Shown here piece after piece: positions 28,608 to 38,949 of a stretch of DNA of 64,000 bases. The stretch spans positions 3,038,001 to 3,102,000 of the forward strand of contig CP083824.1 in NCBI GenBank assembly GCA_023023105.1, in the 5' to 3' direction. Origin of the DNA: Enterobacter ludwigii. Its GTDB lineage: Bacteria > Pseudomonadota > Gammaproteobacteria > Enterobacterales > Enterobacteriaceae. Position 1 is the first letter of the stretch. Each line of letters begins with the position of its first letter. The translations under genes and the position numbers were made by a program. The notes beneath the pieces were generated by a model, which searched no databases, was not told the DNA's origin, and was given only the letters and a program-made list of their open reading frames with translations.

Positions 28608-28706
28608 TAAAATTAATTTATGATTCATGAGCACAACAAACGTATAACAGAAAATTCAGGAAGAATTACTGAACCCATCAACGCTCTGTTTTTCATGCAG
28701 TTAAAT

Positions 28707-28730
28707 AAAAAAACACATCATCGAATGATG
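28707..28730 (-). terminator. Putative leader terminator (attenuator) upstream of wza
   Basis: On the minus strand, CATCATTCGATGATG folds into a 6-bp stem with a 3-base loop. After TG comes TTTTTTT and then ATTT. It lies about 100 bases before the wza start, inside the operon leader, so transcription would have to read through it. The stem is short and AT-rich, hence only moderate strength. Confidence 0.45.
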
Positions 28731-29078
28731 CGCTGGATTAATTTAAGAAACGGAAGGAAGTTGAATTGAAAATTAAACCGCTCCGCTTTTATAAGTTTAA
28801 TTTGTCTTTAAAAAAAACGCATGTCTTTCAGATCACAAACTTAGAGTAAATTTATACTTTCAGAATTAATTAAAAAACACATTTCTGTACTGAATTGCTT
28901 TTAGGAAATATCATTCATAAGCAAAATGGTATTAACCATTTGATCTACACAAAATCGTCCACTTTTGTTACATTTTTTTTCTAACAGGGTCTGCTGGGAT
29001 ACTTAAAATAGGCTGTCTGCCACATCGTCATCACTACAGCAGGCTGAGAGTATCAGTAACGATATAACTGGAGAAAAA
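28731..29078. other. AT-rich divergent control region of wza and the RcnB-like gene
   Basis: About 350 bases with no gene. It must hold the promoters of the wza operon (minus) and of the RcnB-like gene (plus). TTAGGAAATATCATT at 28901-28915 loosely resembles an RcsAB box, which would fit an exopolysaccharide operon, but the match is weak. The JUMPstart/ops element (GGCGGTAGC) was looked for on both strands and is not visible. Confidence 0.4.
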
Positions 29079-29411
29079 ATGGCTAAGCGTACATGGCTAC
29101 TTCTGGGTGTAATAATGTCTCTTGCGAGTGCGGCTTCAGCAGCCCCGCAAACAGCGTCAGCGTCTGGCGGCATCAAAGCTTATGAAGAACAAGAGTTCAT
29201 CGCTGATTTCACGAAGTTCAAAATTGGCGACACCGCACCTGCGCAGTATCAAACGCCCGAGTACACCATCAAACAGTACCAGTTGCGTAACCTCCCGGCA
29301 CCGGATGCCGGTACACACTGGACCTATATGGGCGAGAATTACGTCCTGATCGGTGATACTGATGGCAAAATCTACAAAGCCTATAACGGAGATATCTTCT
29401 ATCATCGCTGA
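29079..29411 (+). CDS. RcnB-family periplasmic protein
   Basis: A 110-residue exported protein with a signal peptide ending SAASAAP (cut near residue 22). The C-terminal domain HWTYMGENYVLIGDTDGKIY then NGDIFY is the RcnB/YohN signature. RcnB modulates nickel/cobalt efflux by RcnA in E. coli, but no rcnR or rcnA is present in this window, so the metal role is uncertain. ATG 29079 follows CTGGAG. The gene overlaps the GNAT frame that follows. Confidence 0.8.
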   Translation: MAKRTWLLLGVIMSLASAASAAPQTASASGGIKAYEEQEFIADFTKFKIGDTAPAQYQTPEYTIKQYQLRNLPAPDAGTHWTYMGENYVLIGDTDGKIYKAYNGDIFYHR

Positions 29412-29841
29412 TTCGATCCTGATTCGCCCGTGGCAGGAGAGCGATCGCCCTTTCCTGCGCACGCTCTACCTCCACGCCCGGCGTGAAGCCTGGCCGTGGC
29501 TGGACAATTCACAGTGGCAGCTTGAAGACTTTGATGCAGCAACCCGTGACGAAGTAATTTGGGTCGCCGTGCAGAACGGTCATCGCCTGGGTTTTGCTTC
29601 AGTCTGGACGAACGATAATTTCCTGCACAACCTGTTTGTTGACCCGCAGTATCAGAGCCTTGGAGTCGGACACTTGCTCCTGGAGCAGGTGCAGAAGACG
29701 TTTGCCAGCTCAGGTTCGCTTAAGTGTCTGGAGAAGAATTCGCGGGCTGTTGCGTTTTACCAGCGACACGGCTGGCACATTGAGTCGAAGGGAATTTCTC
29801 CGGACGGAGAGTACTATCTGATGCATTACCGGCTTGGGTAA
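29362..29841 (+). CDS. GNAT-family N-acetyltransferase
   Basis: About 160 residues of Gcn5-related acetyltransferase fold. The acetyl-CoA loop is visible in LFVDPQYQSLGVGHLLLEQV, then NSRAVAFYQRHGWHIE near the end, as in typical GNATs. The conserved part begins at ILIRPWQESD. The start is unclear: ATG 29362 lies inside the RcnB-like gene with only a weak site. CGGAG at 29387 points to a later, perhaps coupled, initiation but no standard start codon follows. Substrate unknown. Confidence 0.75.
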   Translation: MAKSTKPITEISSIIADSILIRPWQESDRPFLRTLYLHARREAWPWLDNSQWQLEDFDAATRDEVIWVAVQNGHRLGFASVWTNDNFLHNLFVDPQYQSLGVGHLLLEQVQKTFASSGSLKCLEKNSRAVAFYQRHGWHIESKGISPDGEYYLMHYRLG

Positions 29842-29843
29842 AG

Positions 29844-29917
29844 TCAGGTGGCGCTACGCTTACCTGACCTACAAAACCGTATTCCGTAGGCCGGGTAAGG
29901 CGAAACCGCCACCCGGC
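29844..29917. repeat. REP/BIME-type palindromic elements
   Basis: Two units lie between convergent genes: TCAGGT...ACCTGA hairpin (29844-29867), and GCCGGGTAAGGCGAAACCGC with its CACCCGGC end (29889-29917). The second is a classic enterobacterial REP sequence, repeated near 46079. Confidence 0.8.
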
Positions 29918-29934
29918 AATTCGGAGCTGGGAAC

Positions 29935-31044
29935 TTACACCGCGCGGAACGCGATATCACCCGGTATCACTTCACCCTGCCAGTAAAGCTGCGCTGCAAC
30001 GCGCCCCGCCAGCTGGCGATACATCTCAGCAAATTCGCTGTCCGGACGGCTGACGACCGTCGGTTTTCCGCTGTCGAGATCCTCACGCAGAGTGATATGC
30101 AGCGGCATCTGGCCAAGCAGTTGGGTGTGATATTTCGCGGCCAGTTTTTCTGCCCCACCCGTACCAAAGATCGGTTCGTGGTGACCGCAGTTGCTGCAGA
30201 TGTGCATGCTCATGTTTTCAACAATACCGAGCACCGGCACTTCCACTTTCTCGAACATCACGATGCCTTTTTTGGCGTCGATCAGCGCGATATCCTGCGG
30301 CGTGGTCACCACAACCGCTCCCGTAACCGGAATATTCTGCGCCAGCGTGAGCTGAATATCACCGGTCCCCGGCGGCATATCCAGCACCAGATAATCCAGA
30401 TCCGGCCACATCGTCTCCTGCAGCATCTGCATCAGCGCTTTGCTGGCCATCGGGCCACGCCAGACCATGGCGTTATCATCGGTGACCAGATACCCAATGG
30501 AGTTGGTCGCCAGGCCATGAGCCATGATGGGGGCCATGTGAGTGCCATCCGGCGAGGTTGGACGCTGGTTTTCCGCCCCCAGCATGTTTGGAATAGAAGG
30601 CCCGTAGATATCGGCATCAAGAATACCGACCTTTGCCCCTTCTGCCGCCAGCGCCAGCGCCAGGTTAACCGCGGTGGAGGATTTACCTACCCCGCCTTTG
30701 CCTGAACTTACGGCAATTATATTTTTCACACCGTTCACGCCCGGCTGGTTTTTCACCCGCTTCAGGGTAGCGATGCTGTGGGTCAGCTTCCAGTCAATCG
30801 CTTTTGCACCGGTAATGCGCAGCAGTTCAGAGCTGGTTTGCTCTTTCAACGCGTCAAATGCGCTGCTCCAGACGAACGGCATCTGCAACTCAATGTGCAG
30901 GGTATCGTCCAGCCAAGCGACGTGGTGCAACGCTTTCAGCGTCGTAAGATTATGTTTCAGGGTTGGATGCTGAAAGTTAGCCAGCGTCCCGGCGACCATT
31001 GCTCGTAAGGCTTCCGGTGATTTGGCCTGGGATTGAGAACTCAT
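29935..31044 (-). CDS. mrp: Iron-sulfur cluster carrier ATPase
   Basis: A 369-residue Mrp/ApbC (Nbp35-type) P-loop protein that holds and transfers Fe-S clusters. An N-terminal MIP18-like domain (residues 10-90) is followed by the deviant Walker A GKGGVGKS (115-122), with the double-lysine signature, and the cluster-binding CSNC near residue 283. Divergent from metG as in E. coli. Start ATG 31044 gives the expected length. Confidence 0.95.
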   Translation of the reverse strand: MSSQSQAKSPEALRAMVAGTLANFQHPTLKHNLTTLKALHHVAWLDDTLHIELQMPFVWSSAFDALKEQTSSELLRITGAKAIDWKLTHSIATLKRVKNQPGVNGVKNIIAVSSGKGGVGKSSTAVNLALALAAEGAKVGILDADIYGPSIPNMLGAENQRPTSPDGTHMAPIMAHGLATNSIGYLVTDDNAMVWRGPMASKALMQMLQETMWPDLDYLVLDMPPGTGDIQLTLAQNIPVTGAVVVTTPQDIALIDAKKGIVMFEKVEVPVLGIVENMSMHICSNCGHHEPIFGTGGAEKLAAKYHTQLLGQMPLHITLREDLDSGKPTVVSRPDSEFAEMYRQLAGRVAAQLYWQGEVIPGDIAFRAV

Positions 31045-31181
31045 CCCGACTCCTTTGTTCTTGTGAATAAGACCTTAGATGAACAAGTTTACCTGAAAGG
31101 CCGTGGTTTGTGCTTACTTAATAATGCCCCTTTTGGTAATATCAAAAACCCTTTTCACAGTTAAAAGAAGTAATGCCTACT

Positions 31182-33215
31182 ATGACTCAAGTCGCGAAGA
31201 AAATTCTGGTAACGTGCGCACTGCCGTACGCCAACGGCTCAATCCACCTCGGCCACATGCTGGAGCATATCCAGGCTGATGTCTGGGTCCGTTACCAGCG
31301 AATGCGCGGCCACGAGGTTAATTTCATCTGTGCGGATGATGCCCACGGCACGCCGATCATGCTGAAAGCTCAGCAACTGGGGATTTCCCCGGAGCAGATG
31401 ATTGCCGAAATGAGTCAGGAGCATCAGACTGATTTTGCTGGCTTTGACATCAGCTACGACAACTATCACTCCACGCACAGCGACGAAAACCGTGAGCTGT
31501 CGGAGCTGATCTACACGCGTCTGAAAGAGAACGGTTTTATCAAAAACCGCACCATCTCCCAGCTGTACGATCCGGAAAAAGGCATGTTCCTGCCGGACCG
31601 TTTCGTCAAAGGCACCTGTCCAAAATGTAAATCCCCGGACCAGTACGGCGATAACTGCGAAGTGTGCGGCGCGACCTACAGCCCGACCGAGCTTATCGAG
31701 CCGAAATCCGTGGTGTCCGGCGCAACGCCTGTGATGCGTGACTCCGAGCACTTCTTCTTCGACCTGCCATCCTTCAGTGAAATGCTGCAGGCATGGACCC
31801 GCAGCGGCGCGCTGCAGGAGCAGGTAGCGAACAAGATGCAGGAGTGGTTCGAGTCCGGTCTGCAGCAGTGGGATATCTCCCGCGATGCACCGTACTTTGG
31901 TTTCGAAATTCCGAATGCACCGGGTAAATATTTCTACGTCTGGCTGGACGCGCCAATCGGCTACATGGGCTCCTTCAAGAACCTGTGCGACAAGCGTGGC
32001 GATACCGTCAGCTTCGACGAATACTGGAAGAAAGATTCCACAGCCGAGCTGTATCACTTCATCGGTAAAGACATCGTTTACTTCCACAGCCTGTTCTGGC
32101 CAGCAATGCTGGAAGGCAGCAACTTCCGCAAGCCGACCAATTTGTTCGTACACGGCTACGTGACGGTAAACGGCGCGAAGATGTCCAAGTCCCGCGGGAC
32201 GTTCATCAAAGCCAGCACCTGGCTGAACCACTTCGATGCGGACAGCCTGCGCTACTACTACACCGCGAAGCTCTCTTCCCGCATCGACGATATCGACCTG
32301 AACCTGGAAGATTTCGTGCAGCGCGTGAACGCCGACATCGTCAACAAAGTGGTGAACCTGGCATCCCGTAACGCGGGCTTTATCGCCAAGCGTTTTGACG
32401 GCGTGATGGCAGCCGAACTGGCTGACCCTGCCCTGTACAAAACCTTCACCGATGCCGCAGCCACCATTGGCGAAGCGTGGGAAGCGCGTGAGTTCGGTAA
32501 AGCCGTGCGTGAAATTATGGCACTGGCAGACCTGGCTAACCGCTATGTGGACGAGCAGGCTCCGTGGGTTGTGGCGAAACAGGAAGGCCGTGATGCCGAT
32601 CTGCAGGCTATCTGCTCCATGGGGATCAACCTGTTCCGCGTACTGATGACGTACCTGAAGCCGGTTCTGCCACAGCTTGCTGCACGTGCAGAAGCGTTCC
32701 TGAACACTGAACTGACCTGGGATGCGATTGCTCAGCCGCTGCTCGGCCACAAGGTGAACACCTTTAAAGCGCTGTACAACCGCATCGAGATGAAGCAGGT
32801 TGAAGCGCTGGTTGAAGCTTCGAAAGAAGAGGTGAAAGCCGCTGCTGCGCCGGTTACCGGCCCGCTGGCTGACGATCCGATTCAGGACACCATCACCTTT
32901 GATGATTTCGCGAAAGTTGACCTGCGCGTGGCGCTGATTGAAAACGCGGAGTTTGTGGATGGCTCCGATAAACTGCTGCGTCTGACGCTGGATCTGGGCG
33001 GCGAGAAACGTAATGTCTTCTCGGGTATTCGTTCTGCGTATCCAGACCCACAGGTGCTGATTGGCCGCCAGACGGTCATGGTGGCTAACCTGGCACCACG
33101 CAAAATGCGCTTTGGTATTTCTGAAGGCATGGTGATGGCCGCAGGCCCTGGCGGGAAAGATATCTTCCTGTTAAGTCCTGACGAAGGCGCGAAGCCTGGT
33201 CAGCAGGTGAAATAA
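31182..33215 (+). CDS. metG: Methionyl-tRNA synthetase
   Basis: A 677-residue class I synthetase charging tRNA-Met; the length equals that of E. coli MetG when read from MTQVAKK (ATG 31182). HLGH at 22-25 is the HIGH motif, KMSKS appears as [10 protein letters not shown] near 333, and zinc knuckle cysteines are in CPKCKSP and CEVCGAT. The C-terminal tRNA-binding OB-fold domain starts near residue 575. A bidirectional terminator follows. Confidence 0.97.
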   Translation: MTQVAKKILVTCALPYANGSIHLGHMLEHIQADVWVRYQRMRGHEVNFICADDAHGTPIMLKAQQLGISPEQMIAEMSQEHQTDFAGFDISYDNYHSTHSDENRELSELIYTRLKENGFIKNRTISQLYDPEKGMFLPDRFVKGTCPKCKSPDQYGDNCEVCGATYSPTELIEPKSVVSGATPVMRDSEHFFFDLPSFSEMLQAWTRSGALQEQVANKMQEWFESGLQQWDISRDAPYFGFEIPNAPGKYFYVWLDAPIGYMGSFKNLCDKRGDTVSFDEYWKKDSTAELYHFIGKDIVYFHSLFWPAMLEGSNFRKPTNLFVHGYVTVNGAKMSKSRGTFIKASTWLNHFDADSLRYYYTAKLSSRIDDIDLNLEDFVQRVNADIVNKVVNLASRNAGFIAKRFDGVMAAELADPALYKTFTDAAATIGEAWEAREFGKAVREIMALADLANRYVDEQAPWVVAKQEGRDADLQAICSMGINLFRVLMTYLKPVLPQLAARAEAFLNTELTWDAIAQPLLGHKVNTFKALYNRIEMKQVEALVEASKEEVKAAAAPVTGPLADDPIQDTITFDDFAKVDLRVALIENAEFVDGSDKLLRLTLDLGGEKRNVFSGIRSAYPDPQVLIGRQTVMVANLAPRKMRFGISEGMVMAAGPGGKDIFLLSPDEGAKPGQQVK

Positions 33216-33222
33216 CAAAAAA

Positions 33223-33241
33223 GCCGGAGATAATCTCCGGC
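33223..33241. terminator. Bidirectional terminator between metG and yehS
   Basis: GCCGGAGA-TAA-TCTCCGGC, an 8-bp stem, has TTTTTTT to the right and AAAAAA to the left, so it ends both convergent genes. Confidence 0.93.
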
Positions 33242-33246
33242 TTTTT

Positions 33247-33717
33247 TTATGGCTTCGCGCTGTGTATGCGATTCGTCAGCCCGCGCAAGAAATAGCGCAT
33301 AAACTGGTCTCCGCACTCGCGATAGTTCTTATGGTCCGGGGCACGCATCATGGCGGTGATCTCTGGCATCGAGACGCGGAATTTCTGCTCGGTCATGATC
33401 GCCAGGATATCGTCAGTCTTCAGTGAAAACGCAATACGCAGCTTTTTCAGCACCGTATTGTTGTTTACGCGACGCTCCAGCGCCAGCTCTGGCGCAGACT
33501 CATCTTTACCGCGCTTGTCATAGATCAGGCCGTTCAGGAAGCCAGACAGAATAATGTCCGGGCAGCGGACAAAGCCCTCTTCGTCTTCTTTGGTCATCCA
33601 GGTATCGAAACCGGCCGACGTGGACTCCATGTCGGAGAGCGCAAGAATGCGCACCATGTCGTTATTATTCGCTTTCAGGATGTAGCGCAAGCTACGGAGA
33701 ATATCGTTACTGAGCAT
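33247..33717 (-). CDS. yehS: YehS family protein (DUF1456)
   Basis: A 156-residue cytosolic protein, the length of E. coli YehS, made of two DUF1456 repeats (ILRSLRYILKANNNDMVRIL and VLKKLRIAFSLKTDDILAI). The function is unknown. The start was set at MLSNDILRS (ATG 33717); open frame upstream is not conserved. It lies 46 bases after btsR on the same strand and is kept next to btsSR, but a functional tie is not shown. Confidence 0.93.
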   Translation of the reverse strand: MLSNDILRSLRYILKANNNDMVRILALSDMESTSAGFDTWMTKEDEEGFVRCPDIILSGFLNGLIYDKRGKDESAPELALERRVNNNTVLKKLRIAFSLKTDDILAIMTEQKFRVSMPEITAMMRAPDHKNYRECGDQFMRYFLRGLTNRIHSAKP

Positions 33718-33763
33718 AGAGCCTTCGAATGTCGATGATGCAATGGCGCGCAGTGTACCAGCT

Positions 33764-34483
33764 TTACAGGCCAATCGCCTCTTTCAAACTCTTCAGGTAG
33801 CGACGGCTAACCGGCACCGTTTGCCCGGCGCGCAGCACCAGCTCTGCCTGACCGTTGTCTTCCAGGCGGATCTCTTTCAGGTGCGCCATATTGACCAGAT
33901 ACTGGCGATGGCAGCGAATGAGCGGCGTGCGGCTCTCCAGCGTCCGCAAGGTCAACTCGGTAAACCCTTCATTTCCTTCCGCACTGGTGACAAATACGCC
34001 GCTCAGGCGGCTGCTGACAAATGCCACATCATCCATCTGCAAAAGATAAATCCGGCTGTGTCCGGTGCAGGGGATAAACTTCAGCGGCTGCTGGTTCTCG
34101 GGCAACAGCGTGACATCCTGAACGGTACGCTCCTGGCGTAATCGGGTCAGGGTCTTTTCCAGCCGCTTCTCTTCAATTGGCTTGAGTAAATAATCAAACG
34201 CGTGCTCCTCAAAGGCTTTAACGGCATATTCGTCGAATGCGGTTAAAAACACGATGTAGGGACGATGCTCCGGATCGAGCATCCCGACCATCTCCAGCCC
34301 GCTGATTCGGGGCATCTGAATGTCGAGGAACAGCACGTCCGGGCGCAGTTTGTGGACAGCACCGATAGCCTCAATGGCGTTCGCACACTCACCCACAATC
34401 TCAATATCAGGCTGTTCCTGCAGCAGAACGCGCAGGTTTTCCCGTGCCAGCGGCTCGTCATCCACAATCAGCACTCTTAACAT
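33764..34483 (-). CDS. btsR: Pyruvate-responsive LytTR response regulator BtsR
   Basis: A 239-residue regulator. The receiver domain has phospho-acceptor D54 in LFLDIQMP, and the C-terminal LytTR DNA-binding domain spans about 140-239 ([13 protein letters not shown]). Partner of BtsS, it activates the pyruvate transporter gene btsT in E. coli. ATG 34483 overlaps the end of btsS by 7 bases, so the two are coupled. Confidence 0.95.
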   Translation of the reverse strand: MLRVLIVDDEPLARENLRVLLQEQPDIEIVGECANAIEAIGAVHKLRPDVLFLDIQMPRISGLEMVGMLDPEHRPYIVFLTAFDEYAVKAFEEHAFDYLLKPIEEKRLEKTLTRLRQERTVQDVTLLPENQQPLKFIPCTGHSRIYLLQMDDVAFVSSRLSGVFVTSAEGNEGFTELTLRTLESRTPLIRCHRQYLVNMAHLKEIRLEDNGQAELVLRAGQTVPVSRRYLKSLKEAIGL

Positions 34484-36162
34484 GCGTTCTCCTCCAGCGG
34501 CAGTCGTACGGTAATTCGGGTAAATCGATCGGGCTCACAGGCGACGGTGATGCCGCAGTCATCGCCAAAATGGGCACGCAGACGTTTATCTACCAGACTC
34601 ATCCCTAAACCTCCTGTAGCGGAAGGCTGGTAAAGCCCGGCGTTATCTTCGATATCGAGCACCAGATGATGATTAAAACGGCTGGCGGAAATAGTGACCT
34701 CCCCGATACCCAGAAGCTGTGAGGTACCGTGTTTGATGGCATTTTCTACAATAGGCTGCAGGGTAAAAGCAGGAAGATGTTGATGGGCCAGCTCATCCGG
34801 GACGGAGAGCGACACCTGCAGGCGCGACTGGAAACGTGCCTGCTCAATCTGTAGATAAGCATTAACGTGCTCAATCTCATCGGCCAGGGTCACGATCTCA
34901 GAAGGACGCTTCAGGTTCTTACGGAAAAAGGTCGACAGAAACTGCACCAGCTGCGCGGCCTGATCGCTGTCGCGGCGGATGACCGCTTTAAGCGTATTAA
35001 GGGCGTTAAACAGGAAGTGCGGGTTCACCTGAGCATGCAGGAGTTTTATCTCTGACTGGGTCAGCAACGCCTTCTGGCGCTCATACTGCCCGGCCAGGAT
35101 CTGTGCGGAAAGCAACTGGGCGATCCCCTCCCCCAGCGTGCGGTTGATGGAACTGAACAGGCGATTTTTCGCTTCATACAGTTTGATGGTACCCATCACT
35201 CTCTGGTTTTCTCCGCGCAACGGAATGACCAGCGTAGAACCCAGTTTGCACTGCGGATGCAGCGAACATCGATAAGGCACTTCGTTACCATCGGCATAAA
35301 CCACTTCACCAGTTTCAATGGCGCGCAACGTATAGGCTGAGGAGATGGGTTTCCCGGGCAAATGGTGATCGTCCCCGGTACCGGTAAAAGCCAGCAGCCG
35401 CTCACGGTCTGTTATCGCCACGGCACCGATATCCAGCTCTTTATAGAGAACCAGCGCAACCTTCATGCTGTTTTCTTCGTTAAAGCCCTGGCGCAGGATC
35501 CCTTCCGTCGAAGCTGCAACCTTCAGCGCAGTTGCGGAAAACGCCGAGGTGTACTTCTCAAACATGGCACGTTTATCGAGCAAAATACGCATAAACAGCG
35601 CCGCCCCCACGGTGTTGGTCACCATCATCGGGGCGGCAATGCTGCTGACCAGGTGCAGCGCATCCTCAAACGGGCGGGCAATCAGCAAAATGATCGCCAT
35701 CTGCGCCATTTCGGCGACAAAGGTAATCGCACCTGCGGTCAGTGGGCTGAAGACTTTATCCGGACGGCCACGTTTGATCAGATAGCTATGCACCAGGCCA
35801 CCGAGCAGCCCTTCTACGATCGTGGAAATCATGCAACTGAGTGCCGTCATCCCGCCCATGGAATAGCGATGCAGGCCACCCGTTAAACCGACAAGACCAC
35901 CGACGACGGGACCGCCAAGCAATCCCCCCATCACCGCGCCGATAGCGCGCGTATTAGCAATAGAATCTTCGATATGGAGGCCAAACCAGGTCCCCATAAT
36001 GCAGAATATGGAAAATACCACGTAGCAGAGGAATTTGTGCGGCAGGCGGACGGTGACTTGCATCAGCGGAATAAACAGGCGCGTTTTGCTCATCAGCCAG
36101 GCGATGACAAGGAACACGCACATCTGCTGAAGCAACAGCAGCACCAGATTAAACTCGTACAT
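34477..36162 (-). CDS. btsS: High-affinity pyruvate-sensing histidine kinase BtsS
   Basis: A 561-residue LytS-type kinase, the E. coli length from [10 protein letters not shown] (ATG 36162). An N-terminal 5TM_LYT membrane domain (1-190) is followed by a GAF-like domain (about 215-350). The histidine kinase core carries the phosphorylated H382 in [10 protein letters not shown], and the ATPase has [10 protein letters not shown] and [10 protein letters not shown]. It senses external pyruvate and signals to BtsR. Confidence 0.95.
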   Translation of the reverse strand: MYEFNLVLLLLQQMCVFLVIAWLMSKTRLFIPLMQVTVRLPHKFLCYVVFSIFCIMGTWFGLHIEDSIANTRAIGAVMGGLLGGPVVGGLVGLTGGLHRYSMGGMTALSCMISTIVEGLLGGLVHSYLIKRGRPDKVFSPLTAGAITFVAEMAQMAIILLIARPFEDALHLVSSIAAPMMVTNTVGAALFMRILLDKRAMFEKYTSAFSATALKVAASTEGILRQGFNEENSMKVALVLYKELDIGAVAITDRERLLAFTGTGDDHHLPGKPISSAYTLRAIETGEVVYADGNEVPYRCSLHPQCKLGSTLVIPLRGENQRVMGTIKLYEAKNRLFSSINRTLGEGIAQLLSAQILAGQYERQKALLTQSEIKLLHAQVNPHFLFNALNTLKAVIRRDSDQAAQLVQFLSTFFRKNLKRPSEIVTLADEIEHVNAYLQIEQARFQSRLQVSLSVPDELAHQHLPAFTLQPIVENAIKHGTSQLLGIGEVTISASRFNHHLVLDIEDNAGLYQPSATGGLGMSLVDKRLRAHFGDDCGITVACEPDRFTRITVRLPLEENAC

Positions 36163-36379
36163 ACTCAAAACCGCACACGCTAAAAACGCGTAACATACAC
36201 TGATAAGGGGCTACTTTCTTTGAAGCACCCCAAAAAAGCGCAAAATCGTGTCCGTTATCACACCTTTTTCTGAATATCGCGCATGCTTCGCATTGTTTGT
36301 TCAAAAATCAATCAATTCTTCCTGGTTCGGCAAAGTGGGTCTACATTTAAACTGGGAAAGCGTGAGCCAGGGGGCGAAT

Positions 36380-37120
36380 ATGGCGCTTTACACAATAGGT
36401 GAAGTAGCACTCCTTTGTGATATCAATCCCGTTACCCTACGGGCGTGGCAACGGCGGTATGGATTACTCAAGCCGCAAAGAACAGATGGCGGACATCGCC
36501 TTTTCAACGATGCCGATATCGACCGGATCCGTGAGATTAAAAGCTGGATCGACAACGGTGTGCAGGTTGGCAAAGTAAAGTCTCTGCTTTGCCAGGACGA
36601 TCCTGACACACAACACCTCTGGCGCGAACAACAGGAAACCCTGCTAAGACTTCTGCAGGCAGGCAACCTGCAGCGCCTGCGCGCATGGATAAAAGAGCAA
36701 GGGCGCGATTATCCGGCACAAACGCTGATCACGCATCTTTTCATTCCGCTTCGCCGTCGTCTGCAGTGCCAACAGTCCACCCTGCAGGCGCTGCTCAGTA
36801 TGCTTGATGGTGTGCTTATCAACTACATCGCCGTCTGCCTTGCCTCCGCGAAGAACAAGGCCGGGAAAGATGCGCTGGTGGTCGGCTGGAACGTGCACGA
36901 TACCACCCGCCTGTGGCTGGAAGCCTGGATTGCGACGCAAAAGGGCTGGCGCGTGGATGTCCTTGCGCATTCGCTGGCGCAGCTGCGACCCGAATTTTTC
37001 GATGGTCAGACTCTGCTGGTCTGGTGTGGCGAAGTGCCATCCGCCTCGCAGCAACAGCTGCTGACGGAATGGCGTGAACATGGTTACCCGGTTTACTCAC
37101 TTGGCCCGGATGAACCGTAA
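36380..37120 (+). CDS. mlrA: MerR-type regulator MlrA
   Basis: A 246-residue regulator with a MerR winged helix at the N-terminus (YTIGEVALLCDINPVTLRAW, then RRYGLLKPQRTDGGHRLF). A C-terminal B12-binding-like helical domain follows, without the cobalamin DxHxxG motif. In E. coli it activates csgD and so curli and biofilm, under control of the c-di-GMP enzymes YciR/YdaM. The start was placed at MALYTIGE (ATG 36380); 44 further upstream codons are not family sequence. Confidence 0.94.
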   Translation: MALYTIGEVALLCDINPVTLRAWQRRYGLLKPQRTDGGHRLFNDADIDRIREIKSWIDNGVQVGKVKSLLCQDDPDTQHLWREQQETLLRLLQAGNLQRLRAWIKEQGRDYPAQTLITHLFIPLRRRLQCQQSTLQALLSMLDGVLINYIAVCLASAKNKAGKDALVVGWNVHDTTRLWLEAWIATQKGWRVDVLAHSLAQLRPEFFDGQTLLVWCGEVPSASQQQLLTEWREHGYPVYSLGPDEP

Positions 37121-37189
37121 CGGCATTTAATGGTTCATTAACAGCTGCGCTTCACCGTATAATTGTTCCGTTAACAACAGGAGCAGATG

Positions 37190-37303
37190 ATGAAGGCAAC
37201 CAAACTGGCCATTATTACCCTTTTTGTCCTGATGGCCGTGAGCGGTATCGGCGGCGTGATGCTGGCAGGATACTCGTTTATTGTTCGCGGCGGTGTCGGC
37301 TGA
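37190..37303 (+). CDS. yohO: Small membrane protein YohO
   Basis: A 37-residue single-helix protein beginning [19 protein letters not shown], followed by [11 protein letters not shown], closely like the 35-residue E. coli YohO. ATG 37190 is six bases after AGGAG; ATG 37187 is too close to it. It sits in the same place after mlrA as in E. coli. The function is unknown. Its 3' end overlaps the convergent yehW end by 26 bases. Confidence 0.85.
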   Translation: MKATKLAIITLFVLMAVSGIGGVMLAGYSFIVRGGVG

Positions 37304-38015
37304 GGTGCAGCGTCAGCCGCTCAAAAACGCGATCGACGACGATCGCCGCCAGCGCGACCAGCACCGCCCCCTGCACAATATAGGCCGTATTAAACCCGCT
37401 TAAGCCGATTATAATCGGCGTTCCCAGCGTATTGGCTCCTACCGTCGACGCAATTGTTGCCGTTCCGATGTTGATAATGACCGACGTGCGGATCCCGGCA
37501 ATAATAACGGGCGCCGCTAATGGCAATTCAACCTTACGTAGCTGCTGCCCGCGACTCATTCCCATCCCTTCAGCCACACTCAATACAGATGCCGGTACTG
37601 CCGCGATACCCGCCAGCGTGCCCTGCAGAATGGGCAATACGCCATATAAAATCAGCGCAATAATTGCCGGTTGCTGGCCAAAGCCCATGACCGGAACCGC
37701 TATCGCCAGCACCGCCACCGGCGGAAACGTCTGACCAATGGCCGCTATCGTCTCAACCAGCGGACGAAATTCCCGGCCTGCTGGACGTGTCACCGCAATG
37801 CCCGCCCCCACTCCCAGCACAACAGCAATAGCGCTTGAGAGGACCACCAGCCAGAGATGTGCCAGGGCAAGATTAATAAAGCTCTCCTGCTGATAGACCG
37901 GTCGTGGCAGCCCGGGAAAAAGGGTGCTGAACAGCGCCGCGCTGTGTGGCATCAGAAACAGTAAGGCGACAAAGATGGCTACCAGCCAGAGAAGCGGATC
38001 ACGCAGTGTTTTCAC
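37278..38015 (-). CDS. yehW: Osmoprotectant ABC transporter permease YehW
   Basis: A 245-residue membrane permease of the OpuC/ProW type with about six helices and the cytoplasmic EAA-like loop ([20 protein letters not shown]) that contacts the ATPase. Last gene of yehZYXW, overlapping yehX by 17 bases. The system moves betaine-type solutes in low-affinity fashion and is stationary-phase and salt induced in E. coli. Confidence 0.94.
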   Translation of the reverse strand: MKTLRDPLLWLVAIFVALLFLMPHSAALFSTLFPGLPRPVYQQESFINLALAHLWLVVLSSAIAVVLGVGAGIAVTRPAGREFRPLVETIAAIGQTFPPVAVLAIAVPVMGFGQQPAIIALILYGVLPILQGTLAGIAAVPASVLSVAEGMGMSRGQQLRKVELPLAAPVIIAGIRTSVIINIGTATIASTVGANTLGTPIIIGLSGFNTAYIVQGAVLVALAAIVVDRVFERLTLHLSRHRREQ

Positions 38016-38949
38016 GTATCACCTCCCCGGCCAGCAGATCGCGAAAATGCAAAGCACCACACGGCGCACCGCGGGCGTCCGCAACAGGTAGCACCTCACA
38101 CTGACCCGCAACAAACGCGGAGAGCGCATCCCGCAGGCTCATCTGCTCCTGCAACGGTTCACCGCTCACCGGCGCATCTTCCCGACGCATATAGTCGCTG
38201 ACCGTCCGCAAGGAGAGCAGCCTGACCCCCAGTTCACTACGGCCAAAAAACTCACGCACAAAATCACTTTTCGGATGGCTTAACAGTTCGAGCGGGCTCC
38301 CCTGCTGAACCACTTCGCCGTGATCCATCAGCACCAGATGGTCGGCCAGGCGCAGGGCTTCATCAATATCGTGCGTCACGAGAACGATCGTACGTCCGAG
38401 AATGCGGTGAATACGGGTCATTTCCGTTTGTAGCGCCCCGCGCGTGACCGGGTCAAGCGCACCAAAGGGTTCATCCATCAACAATACCTGTGGGTTGGCC
38501 GCCAGGGCGCGCGCTACCCCCACCCGCTGCTGCTGTCCCCCGGAAAGCTGGTGCGGATAGCGGTCACGCAGTGTGGACTCTAGCCCCAGTAGAGACATCA
38601 GTTCATCAACTCTGTCAGCTATTTTTGCCCGCGACCACTTCTCCAGCTGCAGCACAGTGGCAATGTTCTGCGCCACCGTCCAGTGCGGAAACAGGCCTAT
38701 CGACTGAATGGCATATCCCATCCGGCGACGCAACTCCAGCACCGGCAGGCTGCGGATCTCCTCTCCGGCAAAGCGGATCAAACCGCTATCATGCTCAACC
38801 AGACGATTGATCATCTTCAGGGTGGTGGATTTTCCCGAGCCCGAGGTACCTATCAGCACGGAAAACGCACCCTCGGCAAAGTTCAGGTTCAGATGGCTTG
38901 CCGCCGGGCGTCCCGCAAAAGTTTTACTGACATCATGAAATTCAATCAT
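37999..38949 (-). CDS. yehX: Osmoprotectant ABC transporter ATPase YehX
   Basis: A 316-residue ABC subunit. Walker [10 protein letters not shown] near residue 37, signature [10 protein letters not shown] near 137, Walker [13 protein letters not shown], and a C-terminal regulatory segment with a CBS-like repeat after about residue 235. The start was set at MIEFHDVSK (ATG 38949), which overlaps the yehY end by 8 bases. Confidence 0.94.
   Translation of the reverse strand: MIEFHDVSKTFAGRPAASHLNLNFAEGAFSVLIGTSGSGKSTTLKMINRLVEHDSGLIRFAGEEIRSLPVLELRRRMGYAIQSIGLFPHWTVAQNIATVLQLEKWSRAKIADRVDELMSLLGLESTLRDRYPHQLSGGQQQRVGVARALAANPQVLLMDEPFGALDPVTRGALQTEMTRIHRILGRTIVLVTHDIDEALRLADHLVLMDHGEVVQQGSPLELLSHPKSDFVREFFGRSELGVRLLSLRTVSDYMRREDAPVSGEPLQEQMSLRDALSAFVAGQCEVLPVADARGAPCGALHFRDLLAGEVIRENTA

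Noticed and set aside
28608..29078. JUMPstart/ops element expected before a wza operon
   Set aside because: Neither GGCGGTAGC nor its complement is present in the leader, so RfaH control cannot be claimed.
31239..32750. Long antisense open frame (503 codons) opposite metG
   Set aside because: Composition is the shadow of a high-GC coding strand; no start signal or domain, and metG itself is certain.
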